Below the pieces are notes generated by a model that made no database searches, was not told the DNA's origin, and was given only the letters and a program-made list of their open reading frames with translations. From positions 1 through 42,213 of IMG/VR virus record IMGVR_UViG_3300022918_000006: a stretch of 42,213 nt of DNA; one strand, given 5' to 3'. This DNA is from a virus. The translations under genes were made by a program, and so were the position numbers. This document shows positions 1 to 9,009 of this stretch, piece after piece; the stretch's first letter is position 1; each line of letters begins with the position of its first letter.

Positions 1-3000
1 ATCTCAGCAACATCCTGGTTGTATTCGTCAATTTTACGCTGAGCAGCTTTGACCTGTCCTTTTGAAAGAAGTTCGTTAATAGATTTTTTACGTACAGCCG
101 AAAGGCGTTTAGCCGGGATGATAGCTTTATTATTAAGAAGTGTATCCTCATTAGTAGAGGCTGTAGTTGGCTTAAGCGGGTTAAGGTAACGATCAGCAAA
201 CGTAGTAGGGTTAGTTACTGGTTGGCCTTCATCGTCAAGCTTTGGGCTGAGGTTTTGTCTAAGTCCTGGGATACCACCAATAATTCCTTCTGCAGCACCA
301 TTAATGTCTCGTTGAAGCGGGTCTGAGGCTGATGCAGCTGCGCGGATTGCGTTAGGAATAATACCTGCGGCAGTATTAGCTACAAACTTGCCAGCGTATG
401 CGCCTGGATCTTTCACTGCATCAATTGCTGATGAGATACCTGTGAGGAATGATTGAGAGAGAACTGATTGACCTGTTCCGGCGATTGATTGGTTAATGAC
501 TTCTCCAAGATCGAGACCTGCATCTACTGCTTCGCGAGCTTTAGCCCCTGTTGCTAGTAGAGATGCAAATGGTTGAATATAGTTAAGTGAATACCATTTA
601 TCCCCTACTCGAATAGAGTTAGGCTTTTTACCTTCAGCTTCCCATTGGTCACGCTCTGCTTGAGTTGGTGGATAACCACCTGTAATGTCACCGGTTCCAC
701 CAAGTGCAAATCCTGCACCAATAATAGGAACTCCTGTTGTCCCTTCACCAATAGCTTTAGCCATTGCACGTTGATCAAACTTTTCACCCTTAAGTTTAAC
801 CTTAATAAGTTGTTTCACAATCTCTGAAGCTGTACCGATTGGGGTTGAGGTAATTACCTTTGTGGCTACCGCGGATGGTACTTTTGCAAATGGAATCAAG
901 AAGTCTGCGACTGCAGCTGCATTAGGGTGTCCCTTTGCTTTAAGGGCTTTAGAGGCTGCTGCAGCGGCGGTTCCTAGAACCGTGTCGTTGCCGAATACTG
1001 CAGCTTCAGCTTCTTTAATAGCCTTTTCTTCGAATTCAGTAGGGGGATTCTTTTCAAACTCTTTAATGAAGTCTGATTTTTCTTTACCCTTTAGCCCGTT
1101 GTTCTTAGCTTCTGATCGAGCCATAGATGATAGAGCTTTTGACTTAGCCATGTTTCTGAATGGAAGGTCGGCTGCGCCCATGATCTTATACACGCCATTT
1201 ACGTATGTACCTGTGACTTTGCCTAGAGTCGAATCACCATAGTTCGTTTGGCGAGGATTTCCAAACTTACCATCACGGTATCCAGGGTCGAGTGGGTTGA
1301 GGCCAGTTTTAAGATACTGCTTGTTTCCGAGAACCTTAGCTCCTTCAATAGCACCCTTTACGCCCGCAAGAGGGCTAGAGGCCGCAGAGGTACGCTTCTT
1401 TGTAAAGAGTGAGAGTGCAAGGTCTGCTACTGTGGCAATTGGGTCTGTAACCAAATTACGTTGGATTGCTTGAGCTGTGTTACCTACGATTGCTCCTCCT
1501 GTCGTTGTTGGAGAAGTAAGAAGGCCTGCGCGCCAGAAGTTGACGATTTGATCTGCTTTAGATGATGGAATGTTCTGAGCAATAAAGTATTGTACGTTAT
1601 CGCGAGCGATAATAGCTTCATCTGTTTTAGGTGGAGCTTCTTTTACTTTATTAATCAATTCATTCAATGTTTGCTTTTTGTCTTTAGATAGTTCTACCCC
1701 AGCCTTTTTGAATTGCTTTTGGGCGTAGTAAGAAAGCCCTTGTGGGGTTTGTCTGGCCATGATTGAGGCAGCCTGAACAGTTTGACCAGCCTTAGATAGT
1801 TGAGTAGAAAGCTTGTTATAGATGTCTGCAGCCTTATCAAGGCTTGCTACGTCTCCTCTCTTTTCGAGAGCTTGAGCGGCAGCTTGTGCGTCAAATACAG
1901 TTTGGTCTGTGATTGTTTTTTCATCTAGGCGGCCATTGACCTTTGTTGCAAAGTCATCGACACCTTCGGTATCAAGTTGCTGGAGTGATGTATCAGCGCG
2001 CTTAGCATTAGTTGTAGCATCGTAATCTGCACCAAGCTTACTCTTTGTATCTACGCCTACAAAATCAGAATCTGGAAGGGTTTTTGATACATAACGTGAA
2101 GCTTTTGTTCCGGTTTCTGCAGCTACTTGTCCTGCAGGTGTCGCTACGTTTTCAACAGCTGTTCCTACTGGATTTACTGTGTCATCCCCATATACTCCGC
2201 CGTCTTTGAAACCCTTTTTAGCCATATCTTCAGGTGTTCGAGCGGTAACATGAGTTACATTCCCATCTACATTCTTACCCGCAGATCCATTTTTAGTGCC
2301 ATCAATTGATTCTACAATTGTGTCTCGTTGGTCTTTAGGAATACGATAGAATGTTTTTTCACCTGTCTTCGGATTAACAACTTGTACAACTTCATCTGGC
2401 TGAGTAGTGAGTTTGGTTCGAGTCGCTGCGTCTTCAGCTGCTTGAGTAGCTTCGAGATTAGCCTTTTTAGATCCTTTACTTGCTTTAGAAATTTCTCCGG
2501 CTGTCTTTTTAAGAATAGATCCGGCAAGGGGAATTGCGCCACCAATGAGCGCACCAGTTCCGGCTGATTGAAGAAGATCTTGAGGGGTCGCTGCAGCTCC
2601 TTTTTCTTCTACCGCTCCGGTAACCCCATAGGCTCCACCAATACCAGATCCAACTCCGATACCCTTCGCTACTTTTCCAACCTTTTGCGCGTCAGTCAGG
2701 ACTTTAGTTGCCTTAAGTCCCTTCGCAGCCGCGCCAAGAGTTCCACCTGTTACGACATCCAGACCAATACCAGCAGTTGCTGCGGCAGCTTTGACCGGAT
2801 CGTTTTCTTGGATAATTCTTTGTTGATCCTGTTGGAAGGCGGCATCTTGAGTATCACCTATAGATGTAATCTTTTTAATAGAATCAAGAATCCTTTTTCG
2901 TTCAGCTGGATCTTTCGCTGCTTTTGCCTTTACATTAAGAGCCTCAATTGTTTTAAGGTCTTGATCTTGAGTACTTTCTTGTAGGTCTCTTTGGCCTTGA

Positions 3001-3329
3001 TTTACACCAGTTAGTTCGCCGAAGACATTAGCTGTACCCTTACCAATTCTCTCGTAATTAGCTGTTACACCCTTTGCGAGGTCTTTAGCTAGTCCGCCGA
3101 TACCTTCAAGAAAGCCGGGTTTTGCGGCTTCAGTTTGTTGTTTCTTGGTTTCAATAGCAGAAAGTTCATCGAGCCTCTTTTTGGAAGCTGCATCTTCCTG
3201 TTCCTGTTTAGTCGCGGTAGCGAAGCTGCTTCCGAAATCACCCCAGTCAGTGCCACCCTTTTTCTTTTTGCCAGAACTAGACTTAGACGAGCCGTAGTTC
3301 GAACCGAAGCCTCCCCAGTCAAAATCCAT
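1..3329 (-). CDS. Very large virion protein, N-terminal 1,109 residues (continues at 41945..42213)
   Basis: The frame is open from ATG at 3329 to the left edge and continues at the right edge, because the first 127 bases are repeated there. The joined product is 1,156 residues. The start has a GGAG ribosome site 8 nt upstream and lies 3 nt after the preceding stop. The first 45 residues are rich in Gly, Ser and Lys with repeated WG-FGS elements. Gly/Ala-rich hydrophobic stretches follow at about 180-270, and long Ala/Lys-rich helical segments make up the rest. No lysozyme or protease motif is visible. Its size and its place after the tail genes suggest an internal, possibly ejected, virion protein or a tape-measure analogue. 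The role is inferred from context, not recognised. Confidence 0.85.
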   Translation of the reverse strand, partial: MDFDWGGFGSNYGSSKSSSGKKKKGGTDWGDFGSSFATATKQEQEDAASKKRLDELSAIETKKQQTEAAKPGFLEGIGGLAKDLAKGVTANYERIGKGTANVFGELTGVNQGQRDLQESTQDQDLKTIEALNVKAKAAKDPAERKRILDSIKKITSIGDTQDAAFQQDQQRIIQENDPVKAAAATAGIGLDVVTGGTLGAAAKGLKATKVLTDAQKVGKVAKGIGVGSGIGGAYGVTGAVEEKGAAATPQDLLQSAGTGALIGGAIPLAGSILKKTAGEISKASKGSKKANLEATQAAEDAATRTKLTTQPDEVVQVVNPKTGEKTFYRIPKDQRDTIVESIDGTKNGSAGKNVDGNVTHVTARTPEDMAKKGFKDGGVYGDDTVNPVGTAVENVATPAGQVAAETGTKASRYVSKTLPDSDFVGVDTKSKLGADYDATTNAKRADTSLQQLDTEGVDDFATKVNGRLDEKTITDQTVFDAQAAAQALEKRGDVASLDKAADIYNKLSTQLSKAGQTVQAASIMARQTPQGLSYYAQKQFKKAGVELSKDKKQTLNELINKVKEAPPKTDEAIIARDNVQYFIAQNIPSSKADQIVNFWRAGLLTSPTTTGGAIVGNTAQAIQRNLVTDPIATVADLALSLFTKKRTSAASSPLAGVKGAIEGAKVLGNKQYLKTGLNPLDPGYRDGKFGNPRQTNYGDSTLGKVTGTYVNGVYKIMGAADLPFRNMAKSKALSSMARSEAKNNGLKGKEKSDFIKEFEKNPPTEFEEKAIKEAEAAVFGNDTVLGTAAAAASKALKAKGHPNAAAVADFLIPFAKVPSAVATKVITSTPIGTASEIVKQLIKVKLKGEKFDQRAMAKAIGEGTTGVPIIGAGFALGGTGDITGGYPPTQAERDQWEAEGKKPNSIRVGDKWYSLNYIQPFASLLATGAKAREAVDAGLDLGEVINQSIAGTGQSVLSQSFLTGISSAIDAVKDPGAYAGKFVANTAAGIIPNAIRAAASASDPLQRDINGAAEGIIGGIPGLRQNLSPKLDDEGQPVTNPTTFADRYLNPLKPTTASTNEDTLLNNKAIIPAKRLSAVRKKSINELLSKGQVKAAQRKIDEYNQDVAE

Positions 3330-3332
3330 TGG

Positions 3333-4022
3333 TTATTCTCCGTATGCTTGTTTACGTTGTTTATAAACGTAGTCAGTAAGCTGAGACCGTGGAATATTTG
3401 GATATGCTGATTGAAGCTGTAGCACGAGCGCTTCAGCGAATCCCTTTTTAGTTTTGCCTGTGATTGGATCTAGTGCTCCTGCGAGAGCTGATTGTGTTGC
3501 TTGTTGGAATGTTGGAGTAGTGGCAGCGTTTTGAGAAGCGCTAAATGATTGCTCTGCGCGCATCTTTTCAAGTTCTCTTTGGTATGCAAGATTTGCTTGT
3601 TCTGTTTGGAACTTACGATCTGATTCAACCTTCTGGTAGTCGTATAGGCGAGAAAGATCTTGGTCACGTTGTCCTAATGCGGTTTTTTGTTGATCAGAAG
3701 AAAGAGCAGTTGACTGATCATTGAGACCTTGGATAGTACTTTGGTTAGCTGCTCGTAGATTTGCAAGTGCTGGAAGGTATTTTTCACTTGTATAGCGCGC
3801 TTGTTGGTCTGGTGTGAATCCTGAGAATAGAGCGCCGCGGCGTGTAGCTGCTTGTGTAATGTCACCGAAAGCATTAGTTTGTGCAGCAGCAAGACCCTGT
3901 TCTTGAGCAGTGTTGTTTTGTGAGGCTTGATCAATCCGTTGTTGGATTACTTGCTGTTGAGGAGCATAGATAGGGTTAGTCTCAGCAACAAGTTGGTCGA
4001 GGGTTCTTACTGTTGGTGGCAT
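3333..4022 (-). CDS. Gln-rich helical virion protein, 229 aa
   Basis: Not recognised by family. It is 229 residues, rich in Gln, Ala and Asn, with predicted helical and coiled-coil character from about 20 to 160 and few hydrophobic residues. It sits between the small tail proteins and the 1,156-residue virion protein and ends 3 nt before that gene. That place and composition are typical of internal or ejected virion proteins of podoviruses. An extended -10 lies about 40 nt upstream, so it is probably the first gene of a transcript. The leader is A-rich with no clear ribosome site. Confidence 0.75.
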   Translation of the reverse strand: MPPTVRTLDQLVAETNPIYAPQQQVIQQRIDQASQNNTAQEQGLAAAQTNAFGDITQAATRRGALFSGFTPDQQARYTSEKYLPALANLRAANQSTIQGLNDQSTALSSDQQKTALGQRDQDLSRLYDYQKVESDRKFQTEQANLAYQRELEKMRAEQSFSASQNAATTPTFQQATQSALAGALDPITGKTKKGFAEALVLQLQSAYPNIPRSQLTDYVYKQRKQAYGE

Positions 4023-4060
4023 TTCTTTTTGTGTTTTCTGCGTAATACGCTGTTTATTAT

Positions 4061-4069
4061 ATTATACCA
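4061..4069 (-). promoter_or_regulatory. Extended -10 promoter before the 229-aa gene
   Basis: TGG followed by TATAAT on the minus strand, about 40 nt before the ATG at 4022. No TTGACA-like -35 is seen, as in the other late promoters. Confidence 0.6.
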
Positions 4070-4079
4070 TATTTCTGCC

Positions 4080-4493
4080 TTAAGAGAAAGGAGAAAGGAA
4101 GGTTGTTAGATAGGCTGTAAAAGTTTCCGCACCCGCGGCAGTTGTGAGTGGATCAGATTGAGAATTATAGATGTTGATCTGTAGTCTAACGGTTGAGGCA
4201 TTAAGACGAGAGATTGACACATATACACCATAAAAAGCTGGAAAACCTAACACAGTTCCTTGCATAAATCGGTAAAGTGCAGTTCCTAGATACTTTCTAT
4301 TTGAGTCTTTTGAAGATGAGATAATAGCGCGGAGTGCAGTGTTCTTAGTTCCGATAACTAGATCTTGTGATTGGACATATGTCGCACCAGCTCCAATAAC
4401 CACTTGGGGGAGGGTGATGGTGATTTGACCTTTATTATCATTTTTAAAGGTATCAAAGTCAGTGTTCAGTGTAAATCTATCAGATTTGCTCAT
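4080..4493 (-). CDS. Small structural protein, 137 aa
   Basis: Not recognised. The sequence alternates hydrophobic and polar residues with many Thr, Ser and Ile, as expected of a beta-rich fold. It overlaps the end of the upstream 228-residue gene by 14 nt, so the two are translationally coupled, and no ribosome site precedes its ATG. The 57 bp after its stop contain the promoter of the next gene. Its place among tail genes suggests a minor tail or fibre component. Confidence 0.65.
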   Translation of the reverse strand: MSKSDRFTLNTDFDTFKNDNKGQITITLPQVVIGAGATYVQSQDLVIGTKNTALRAIISSSKDSNRKYLGTALYRFMQGTVLGFPAFYGVYVSISRLNASTVRLQINIYNSQSDPLTTAAGAETFTAYLTTFLSPFS

Positions 4494-5166
4494 CGAGGTA
4501 TACCCTGTAATAGACGGTTGAGGCTGAGAAGGTCGAGAAATAGAAGATCAACTGTGTAGTGGTGACTTCCATTCCTGTGGTAGATCCTGGAACTGCTTCA
4601 GCTCCTGTAATCGGCGATGTAAAAGCTCCCAACTGTTGCCATGCTTGGACTTGAGGAATGTAGCCGAGGTTATGTTCAAAGATGATTCTAGTTACGTAAG
4701 ATCCTCCAGTCGAAGGTTCTGACCAACTTCCAGTCGCATAAAGCTTGGGATAGTTGTAATCAGTATTAAGTTTGAAGCTATTAATAACATTTGTAATATT
4801 AGCCTCAAAGTCTAGACTAGATTCAGGACTAAACGCATATACACGATAATACAGTGTTACTGGTGCGGCTGTATTGTTATTCATTGAGAATCTTACTTTA
4901 CCTGAGTCTGCTGAGATACCAGTTCTGTATGCTAGTGCTCCATTTACATAGATTCCAGTATTAATTTCATAAGAGGTATTCCATGTCGCATCAGTTGTCC
5001 AAAAGCCATTTACAAGTGGGGTTCCATTCATATTGTGGGGAGTATCTATGTCTGCAAAGCCAAAGGCACCTACTGTAACCTGACTTTCAAATAGGAATAC
5101 AATTTTATCAATCGGATAATCGGTTGATAAAAGCATGTTTTTTGCATTGTTGAGATCGGCTGGCAT
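4480..5166 (-). CDS. Beta-rich tail or fibre protein, 228 aa
   Basis: Not recognised by family. It is 228 residues, rich in Thr, Ser, Tyr and Asn with short strand-like segments. Two similar stretches near residues 155-225, each ending in a YYRVY element, hint at an internal repeat of a beta domain. The start has a GGAGG ribosome site 4 nt upstream and lies directly after the stop of the 129-residue gene. It overlaps the following gene by 14 nt. Its neighbours are nozzle and fibre-like genes, so a surface tail component is likely. Confidence 0.7.
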   Translation of the reverse strand: MPADLNNAKNMLLSTDYPIDKIVFLFESQVTVGAFGFADIDTPHNMNGTPLVNGFWTTDATWNTSYEINTGIYVNGALAYRTGISADSGKVRFSMNNNTAAPVTLYYRVYAFSPESSLDFEANITNVINSFKLNTDYNYPKLYATGSWSEPSTGGSYVTRIIFEHNLGYIPQVQAWQQLGAFTSPITGAEAVPGSTTGMEVTTTQLIFYFSTFSASTVYYRVYLDEQI

Positions 5167-5556
5167 TTAACCTCCGAGAAGTGTTTTAACGTTTTGACCT
5201 GGTTTTGCAACCCAGATACCAGCTCGTTTGTCGTCTGGCGCTGCGCCGATAAGCGTATTAGGGATACCAGCGTTGTACCATGTCCAAGATTCAACATCCA
5301 TTGAGAAAAGAAGCTGTGAATCAGTAGCAGTATTTACATCTACTCCCTCTTGAGAAATCTTGATGCCGAAGTCTTTACCTGCACCCCAACCATCAGGCTG
5401 ATAACCAATGATCATACGTTTATTAGCTCCATCCGAGAAAGTAATGGATTGTTGGAAAGAGTTAATAATGTCAATGACACGGTTAATAGCGGCGATCTGT
5501 TGTTGGGATGTGGCCGCTGGTGGTACGTAAGGAAGGGTATTACCATTCAAAGGCAT
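5167..5556 (-). CDS. Tail or fibre-associated protein, 129 aa
   Basis: It starts on the last base of the upstream nozzle gene (TAATG overlap) and ends one base before the 228-residue gene. The N-terminal 40 residues include a predicted helix (QQQIAAINRVIDIINSFQQS). The rest looks beta-rich and ends near GAAPDDKRAGIWVAKPGQNV. Fibre-attachment proteins often have a short helical start followed by a beta domain. The function is inferred from position between the nozzle and other tail proteins. Confidence 0.7.
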   Translation of the reverse strand: MPLNGNTLPYVPPAATSQQQIAAINRVIDIINSFQQSITFSDGANKRMIIGYQPDGWGAGKDFGIKISQEGVDVNTATDSQLLFSMDVESWTWYNAGIPNTLIGAAPDDKRAGIWVAKPGQNVKTLLGG

Positions 5557-7523
5557 TAGCGTGGGCGGCCTGACTTAACAATTGCTTCGTAGCCATATAG
5601 ACGTACTTCTGTGTATAGAACATCTTTTTCGAAGCGATACTGTGAGTTATTTGCTCGGCCTGAAAGTGGCACCTTTGGTTGAGAAACTCTTGAGCCTTTT
5701 CCGTATAGCGAAGTTGGATCATCATAAAGAGCGCCTCCGTCATATACAAGTCCCGATACGGTGAGGATTACTCGTTTATAGCTTGGGGCATTGTCGAAGT
5801 CTGCGTCTTTACCAACTTTTACTGTGAAAGTGCGATCTGGTGATGCAAAGATAGCTCGGAACGTTTTTACGCGATCCTTAGCAATACCACTTGTATACTT
5901 TTTATAGTTAGTCCAGTAGCGCCATTTGATAGGAGCGCCTAGTTGTGAGATTGAGCTTTCACCAAAGTATAGAGCTCCCATGGTTGATGAAGCTTCTACA
6001 AGTTCGTTATTTTCGAGTGACCATGAGACCGGGAATCGTGTTGACGTTTCTGTGTCAAGTAGCCATTCGCCATATCTTGTGTCATAAAGTAGCATCCTTT
6101 GGTGTGTTGAATCACCTAGATTTTTAAAATAAATACGCCATTCTTTATCAGTTACGATAGAATCAATACTTGCTACATCGACAATTTGTGTTGCTTGAGG
6201 TTGGATGGGATCGCCAATAGGTTTATCTTGTGCTCCGTCGTAATAATAAGCGCCTCCGTCTTGTGACCAGAAGTAAACAACTGTTTCACCAAGTCCAATA
6301 GCTTCTTGGCTAACGGCACCTTTTGTTCCACCAGGAGATTGGGCTAGCCCGAGAGTAGAAACATCATCTCCGAGAAGGAGGTATTTAGATTCCTTTGTAA
6401 ATAGAACGAGTTGATCTTGGAATACCAAGAATCCTGTAAGCGGATCTGGGGAAGCGGTATCTGGAACATACTGGAAATTCACTGAAGGGACGGTAAGGAG
6501 ATCAGGATAAATATTAGAGAAGTAGAGTTTTGTTGGTTCTGACTTCGAATAATACCAGGCGCGATCATGGTAAATAATCACATTGTCTGGGTTTGGAAAG
6601 TCTACCGTGTGAGTGGCTGCAGTCATTGCAGAACCATCCCAAATATGGAGAGCTTGGAAACCGGTAATATAAACCTTATCGTAAACTGTACGGAATCGAA
6701 TTTTTGTTCCCACGAGAGTGAGGCCTGAAGCAATAGCAGTGATAGCTCCTGTGGATTCATTTGTAACTCGGTAGATTGAAGTACCATGCGCGAACAAGGT
6801 TTGCTTTAGACCGGCTTTTGTTACGAAACGGTGTTGTCCAAGGATACCACCTGGGGTTGCTTGGAAGGTTTGAAAATTAATACTTCCTGTGGTGCTCATC
6901 CATGTTGATCCGTTGTCAACAGATACTCGAAGACCCGAACCGGTCGAAGTTCGTGATACTGCATAGTTTCCTGTGACGGTAGGCTCAAATCCTGTGATTA
7001 CAATCCAATAAGAGGATCCAGTAGACAGAACTGGCGCTTGGTTAAAATAGGTCTTGACATATTGATAAGAAGATGTTATAGATGAACTTTGTAGTGATCC
7101 TTGAGCAATGAGGGTTCCGAGTGCCCCCGATGAGTTGGTGTAAACACTAATAACCACTGCATCATTTGATGTAAGATTCTTAATATTAATTGATAGCCCA
7201 TCTAGGGCATTATTAGTTGAAGGGGTAAATTGTTGAGCGATCTGATTCAAATATGACACATTTTGATCACTCGCGCCTGTTGTACTTGTGTTTACCGTTC
7301 CTAGAGCCTCTCCAACAGGTTGTGTATAGAATCCTGCACCGCGGCGAGATTGTACGGCTACACGTGGGTCAGAGGACGTCTGAGGGGCTAGGAGGCGACA
7401 GTTTGTTAGATATGGTGATCTACCCTCAGTCTTACTTGAGTCGTCAATAATTTGGTCAGGTGTGATCATGTCTAGGCCACGAAGGCCATACATCTGGTCG
7501 AATGACTGTACCGCGATAGACAT
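5556..7523 (-). CDS. Tail nozzle / tail tubular protein B-like, 655 aa
   Basis: A 655-residue protein directly downstream of the adaptor-like gene, in the usual podovirus order adaptor then nozzle. Its body has propeller-like repeats with WDGS, WYYSKSEPTKLYFSN and DKVYITG elements, as in tail tubular protein B and related nozzle proteins. Residues about 90-210 look like an inserted beta-sandwich (repeated Thr/Ser strands, YWIVITGF) and may be a carbohydrate-binding or anchor-type domain. The ribosome site is a weak AGG. In such phages the protein forms the distal tail tube and may contact the cell surface. The family assignment is by pattern, not by a search. Confidence 0.75.
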   Translation of the reverse strand: MSIAVQSFDQMYGLRGLDMITPDQIIDDSSKTEGRSPYLTNCRLLAPQTSSDPRVAVQSRRGAGFYTQPVGEALGTVNTSTTGASDQNVSYLNQIAQQFTPSTNNALDGLSINIKNLTSNDAVVISVYTNSSGALGTLIAQGSLQSSSITSSYQYVKTYFNQAPVLSTGSSYWIVITGFEPTVTGNYAVSRTSTGSGLRVSVDNGSTWMSTTGSINFQTFQATPGGILGQHRFVTKAGLKQTLFAHGTSIYRVTNESTGAITAIASGLTLVGTKIRFRTVYDKVYITGFQALHIWDGSAMTAATHTVDFPNPDNVIIYHDRAWYYSKSEPTKLYFSNIYPDLLTVPSVNFQYVPDTASPDPLTGFLVFQDQLVLFTKESKYLLLGDDVSTLGLAQSPGGTKGAVSQEAIGLGETVVYFWSQDGGAYYYDGAQDKPIGDPIQPQATQIVDVASIDSIVTDKEWRIYFKNLGDSTHQRMLLYDTRYGEWLLDTETSTRFPVSWSLENNELVEASSTMGALYFGESSISQLGAPIKWRYWTNYKKYTSGIAKDRVKTFRAIFASPDRTFTVKVGKDADFDNAPSYKRVILTVSGLVYDGGALYDDPTSLYGKGSRVSQPKVPLSGRANNSQYRFEKDVLYTEVRLYGYEAIVKSGRPR

Positions 7524-7525
7524 AG

Positions 7526-8170
7526 TTACCTACCGATTACGCGCATAACGCGCTTTTTACGAGCACCTACGTTTCGAGTGTACGTGTGAATGAGATCCAC
7601 AAGTGCTTTATTGTAGTCAATTTGTTCAAATCCCTTAACGTCATAATCGTCTTCACGTTTTGCAATTCTCATGTAAGCTCCAATCTTTAGGAGTTCTTGA
7701 AATTGTTCTGGAATATCGAAGGTGGTGACGATGGTTCCATCTACTCTTGGAGAGGTACGGATGTAATTGATTGTGATTGTATAATCAATGTCTGCAGGAG
7801 TTTGGAATAGGATCTTACCGGCATACGTAGTCCAATAAACTGGTTGGTTTGCTGGAGCAGATGGATTAGTAAGGATCATTTCTTGATAATCCGCGAAATC
7901 AACATATTGTTCGGTAATGTCGTAGCCTGGGATATTGAGACCGTTAACTCGTAGTTGAACAAGGGTACGTAGATCGGACGGATAGTCAACTGAAGAAGTA
8001 CCTGCGAGAAGTGTCTGTGTAGAAGTCTTTTCTAGAAAGTTGAAGTTGTGGTTGTTTGTAATATCCCACTGTGCTTCATTTAGAGCTTGATCTAGATACG
8101 TTGTTTCGAAATCTGCATCGTCTAGGCGGCTTAGCACTAGAGAGCGCATATAATCAAGAGTTAATGCCAT
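7526..8170 (-). CDS. Head-to-tail adaptor / tail tubular protein A-like, 214 aa
   Basis: A 214-residue protein with a helical N-terminus (LDYMRSLVLSRLDDADFE), a central beta region, and a basic C-terminus ending KKRVMRVIGR. Length and order, upstream of a 655-residue nozzle protein, match the podovirus adaptor family (tail tubular protein A, gp4-like). It would sit under the portal and connect head to tail. Transcription probably starts at the extended -10 at 8196-8204, just after a terminator. The leader is A-rich (AAACAAAAAC) without a ribosome site. Confidence 0.75.
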   Translation of the reverse strand: MALTLDYMRSLVLSRLDDADFETTYLDQALNEAQWDITNNHNFNFLEKTSTQTLLAGTSSVDYPSDLRTLVQLRVNGLNIPGYDITEQYVDFADYQEMILTNPSAPANQPVYWTTYAGKILFQTPADIDYTITINYIRTSPRVDGTIVTTFDIPEQFQELLKIGAYMRIAKREDDYDVKGFEQIDYNKALVDLIHTYTRNVGARKKRVMRVIGR

Positions 8171-8195
8171 GTTTTTGTTTTATTCCTTTTTACCT

Positions 8196-8204
8196 ATTAT
8201 AACA
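8196..8204 (-). promoter_or_regulatory. Extended -10 promoter for the adaptor gene
   Basis: TGT followed by TATAAT on the minus strand, 26 nt before the ATG at 8170. There is no good -35 box, because that position falls inside the preceding terminator hairpin. Confidence 0.65.
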
Positions 8205-8205
8205 T

Positions 8206-8229
8206 AAAAAGCCCCGGTTTCCCAGGGCT
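8206..8229 (-). terminator. Terminator after the 104-aa gene
   Basis: GCCC and GGGC arms with a short loop followed by five T on the minus strand. The next gene's extended -10 begins within 2 bp of the T-run, so terminator and promoter are stacked. Confidence 0.8.
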
Positions 8230-8249
8230 GTTATCTTTATGAGAGGTCT

Positions 8250-8564
8250 CTATTCCTCTGGTTCGCCAAGTTCTTTAGCGACTTTTGAAAGGACTTCAAT
8301 TGTTGGCTTTAGTGCCTTAAGCGAAGCAATTCCTTCTTCAAAACGCTGTCGCGCGACTTCATTTGAAGCTTCGTCTTTTGCCTTTGCAAATGTTCGAGCT
8401 ACTTCAATATCGACGATGTGACGATATGCTGCTTTAGCTGTTCCATCTAGTTGAGCCGCGATAAAGGCTTGTTTATCTTTAAGTTCTGGAAGGTGCTCAT
8501 CGGTAATTCCGATGTTCAATAGTTGTTGTTCTAGATCCTTTAGGATCGTCTTTGATAGTGCCAT
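8250..8564 (-). CDS. Small helical protein of the capsid block, 104 aa
   Basis: Not recognised. The 104 residues are almost wholly helical, rich in Ala, Glu and Lys. The start overlaps the stop of the 102-residue gene by one base, so the pair is coupled. A strong terminator follows it at 8206-8229. It lies between capsid and adaptor genes, where small head-completion or assembly proteins are common. That role is an inference. Confidence 0.65.
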   Translation of the reverse strand: MALSKTILKDLEQQLLNIGITDEHLPELKDKQAFIAAQLDGTAKAAYRHIVDIEVARTFAKAKDEASNEVARQRFEEGIASLKALKPTIEVLSKVAKELGEPEE

Positions 8565-8872
8565 TAAAGTTGTGCCCTGTTTACTTTCTGTGTAGCGTGC
8601 TGAATTAGTGTGTCAAGTTTTCGTAGCTTTTGCCCGAGCGGGGTGTAGTACACCGCTGGATAATCGGGTGAACTTGATTCTTCAGCCTGTTTTTCTGCCA
8701 ATTCTTCTGTGTAAGGTTGCAACTTACCATAAAGAATAATATTCAACTGATCTACTTTATCAATTAGTCGGTTTAGTTCTTGTTCGACTTGCGATGATGA
8801 CTCTTTAGCTGTAATTAAGCTACTCGCTGTAGAGCTTGCATATTCTACATCTAGATTTTGTCCTGCTAGCAT
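8564..8872 (-). CDS. Coiled-coil protein of the capsid block, 102 aa
   Basis: Not recognised. Residues about 20-65 form a predicted coiled coil (VEQELNRLIDKVDQLNIILYG), followed by a short Pro/Tyr segment and a second helix. A GGAGG site lies 11 nt upstream of the ATG, rather far. An extended -10 (TGG then TACTAT) lies at 8902-8910, so this gene probably begins a transcript separate from the capsid gene. A head-completion or decoration role is possible from its position only. Confidence 0.65.
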   Translation of the reverse strand: MLAGQNLDVEYASSTASSLITAKESSSQVEQELNRLIDKVDQLNIILYGKLQPYTEELAEKQAEESSSPDYPAVYYTPLGQKLRKLDTLIQHATQKVNRAQL

Positions 8873-8901
8873 TTTTGGTTTTTCCTCCGTTTTACCAACT
8901 T

Positions 8902-8910
8902 ATAGTACCA
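8902..8910 (-). promoter_or_regulatory. Extended -10 promoter before the 102-aa gene
   Basis: On the minus strand TGG precedes TACTAT, an extended -10 element, 30 nt before the ATG at 8872. No TTGACA-like -35 is visible at the right distance. It restarts transcription after the capsid terminator. Confidence 0.5.
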
Positions 8911-8949
8911 TAATGTTTATGTTTATGCGAAAAAATGCCATAAAATAGC

Positions 8950-8975
8950 AAAAAAGCCCCGGAGGAGAGGGCTTT
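8950..8975 (-). terminator. Terminator after the major capsid gene
   Basis: On the minus strand GCCC pairs with GGGC around a CG-rich loop and is followed by six T. It lies 35 nt downstream of the capsid stop, so capsid transcription would end or be reduced here. Confidence 0.75.
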
Positions 8976-9009
8976 CTGCTTGTCAAGTAAGGGGAGACTA
9001 ACCCGAGGG

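Noticed and set aside
1-127. A natural 127-bp direct terminal repeat
   Set aside because: It falls inside a coding gene and equals a common assembly k-mer. This is better explained by circular assembly.
862-2984. Plus-strand ORFs (862-1242, 2568-2984) in the left 3 kb
   Set aside because: They lie inside the 1,156-aa minus-strand gene, which is open without a break across the contig junction. They have no ribosome sites or promoters.
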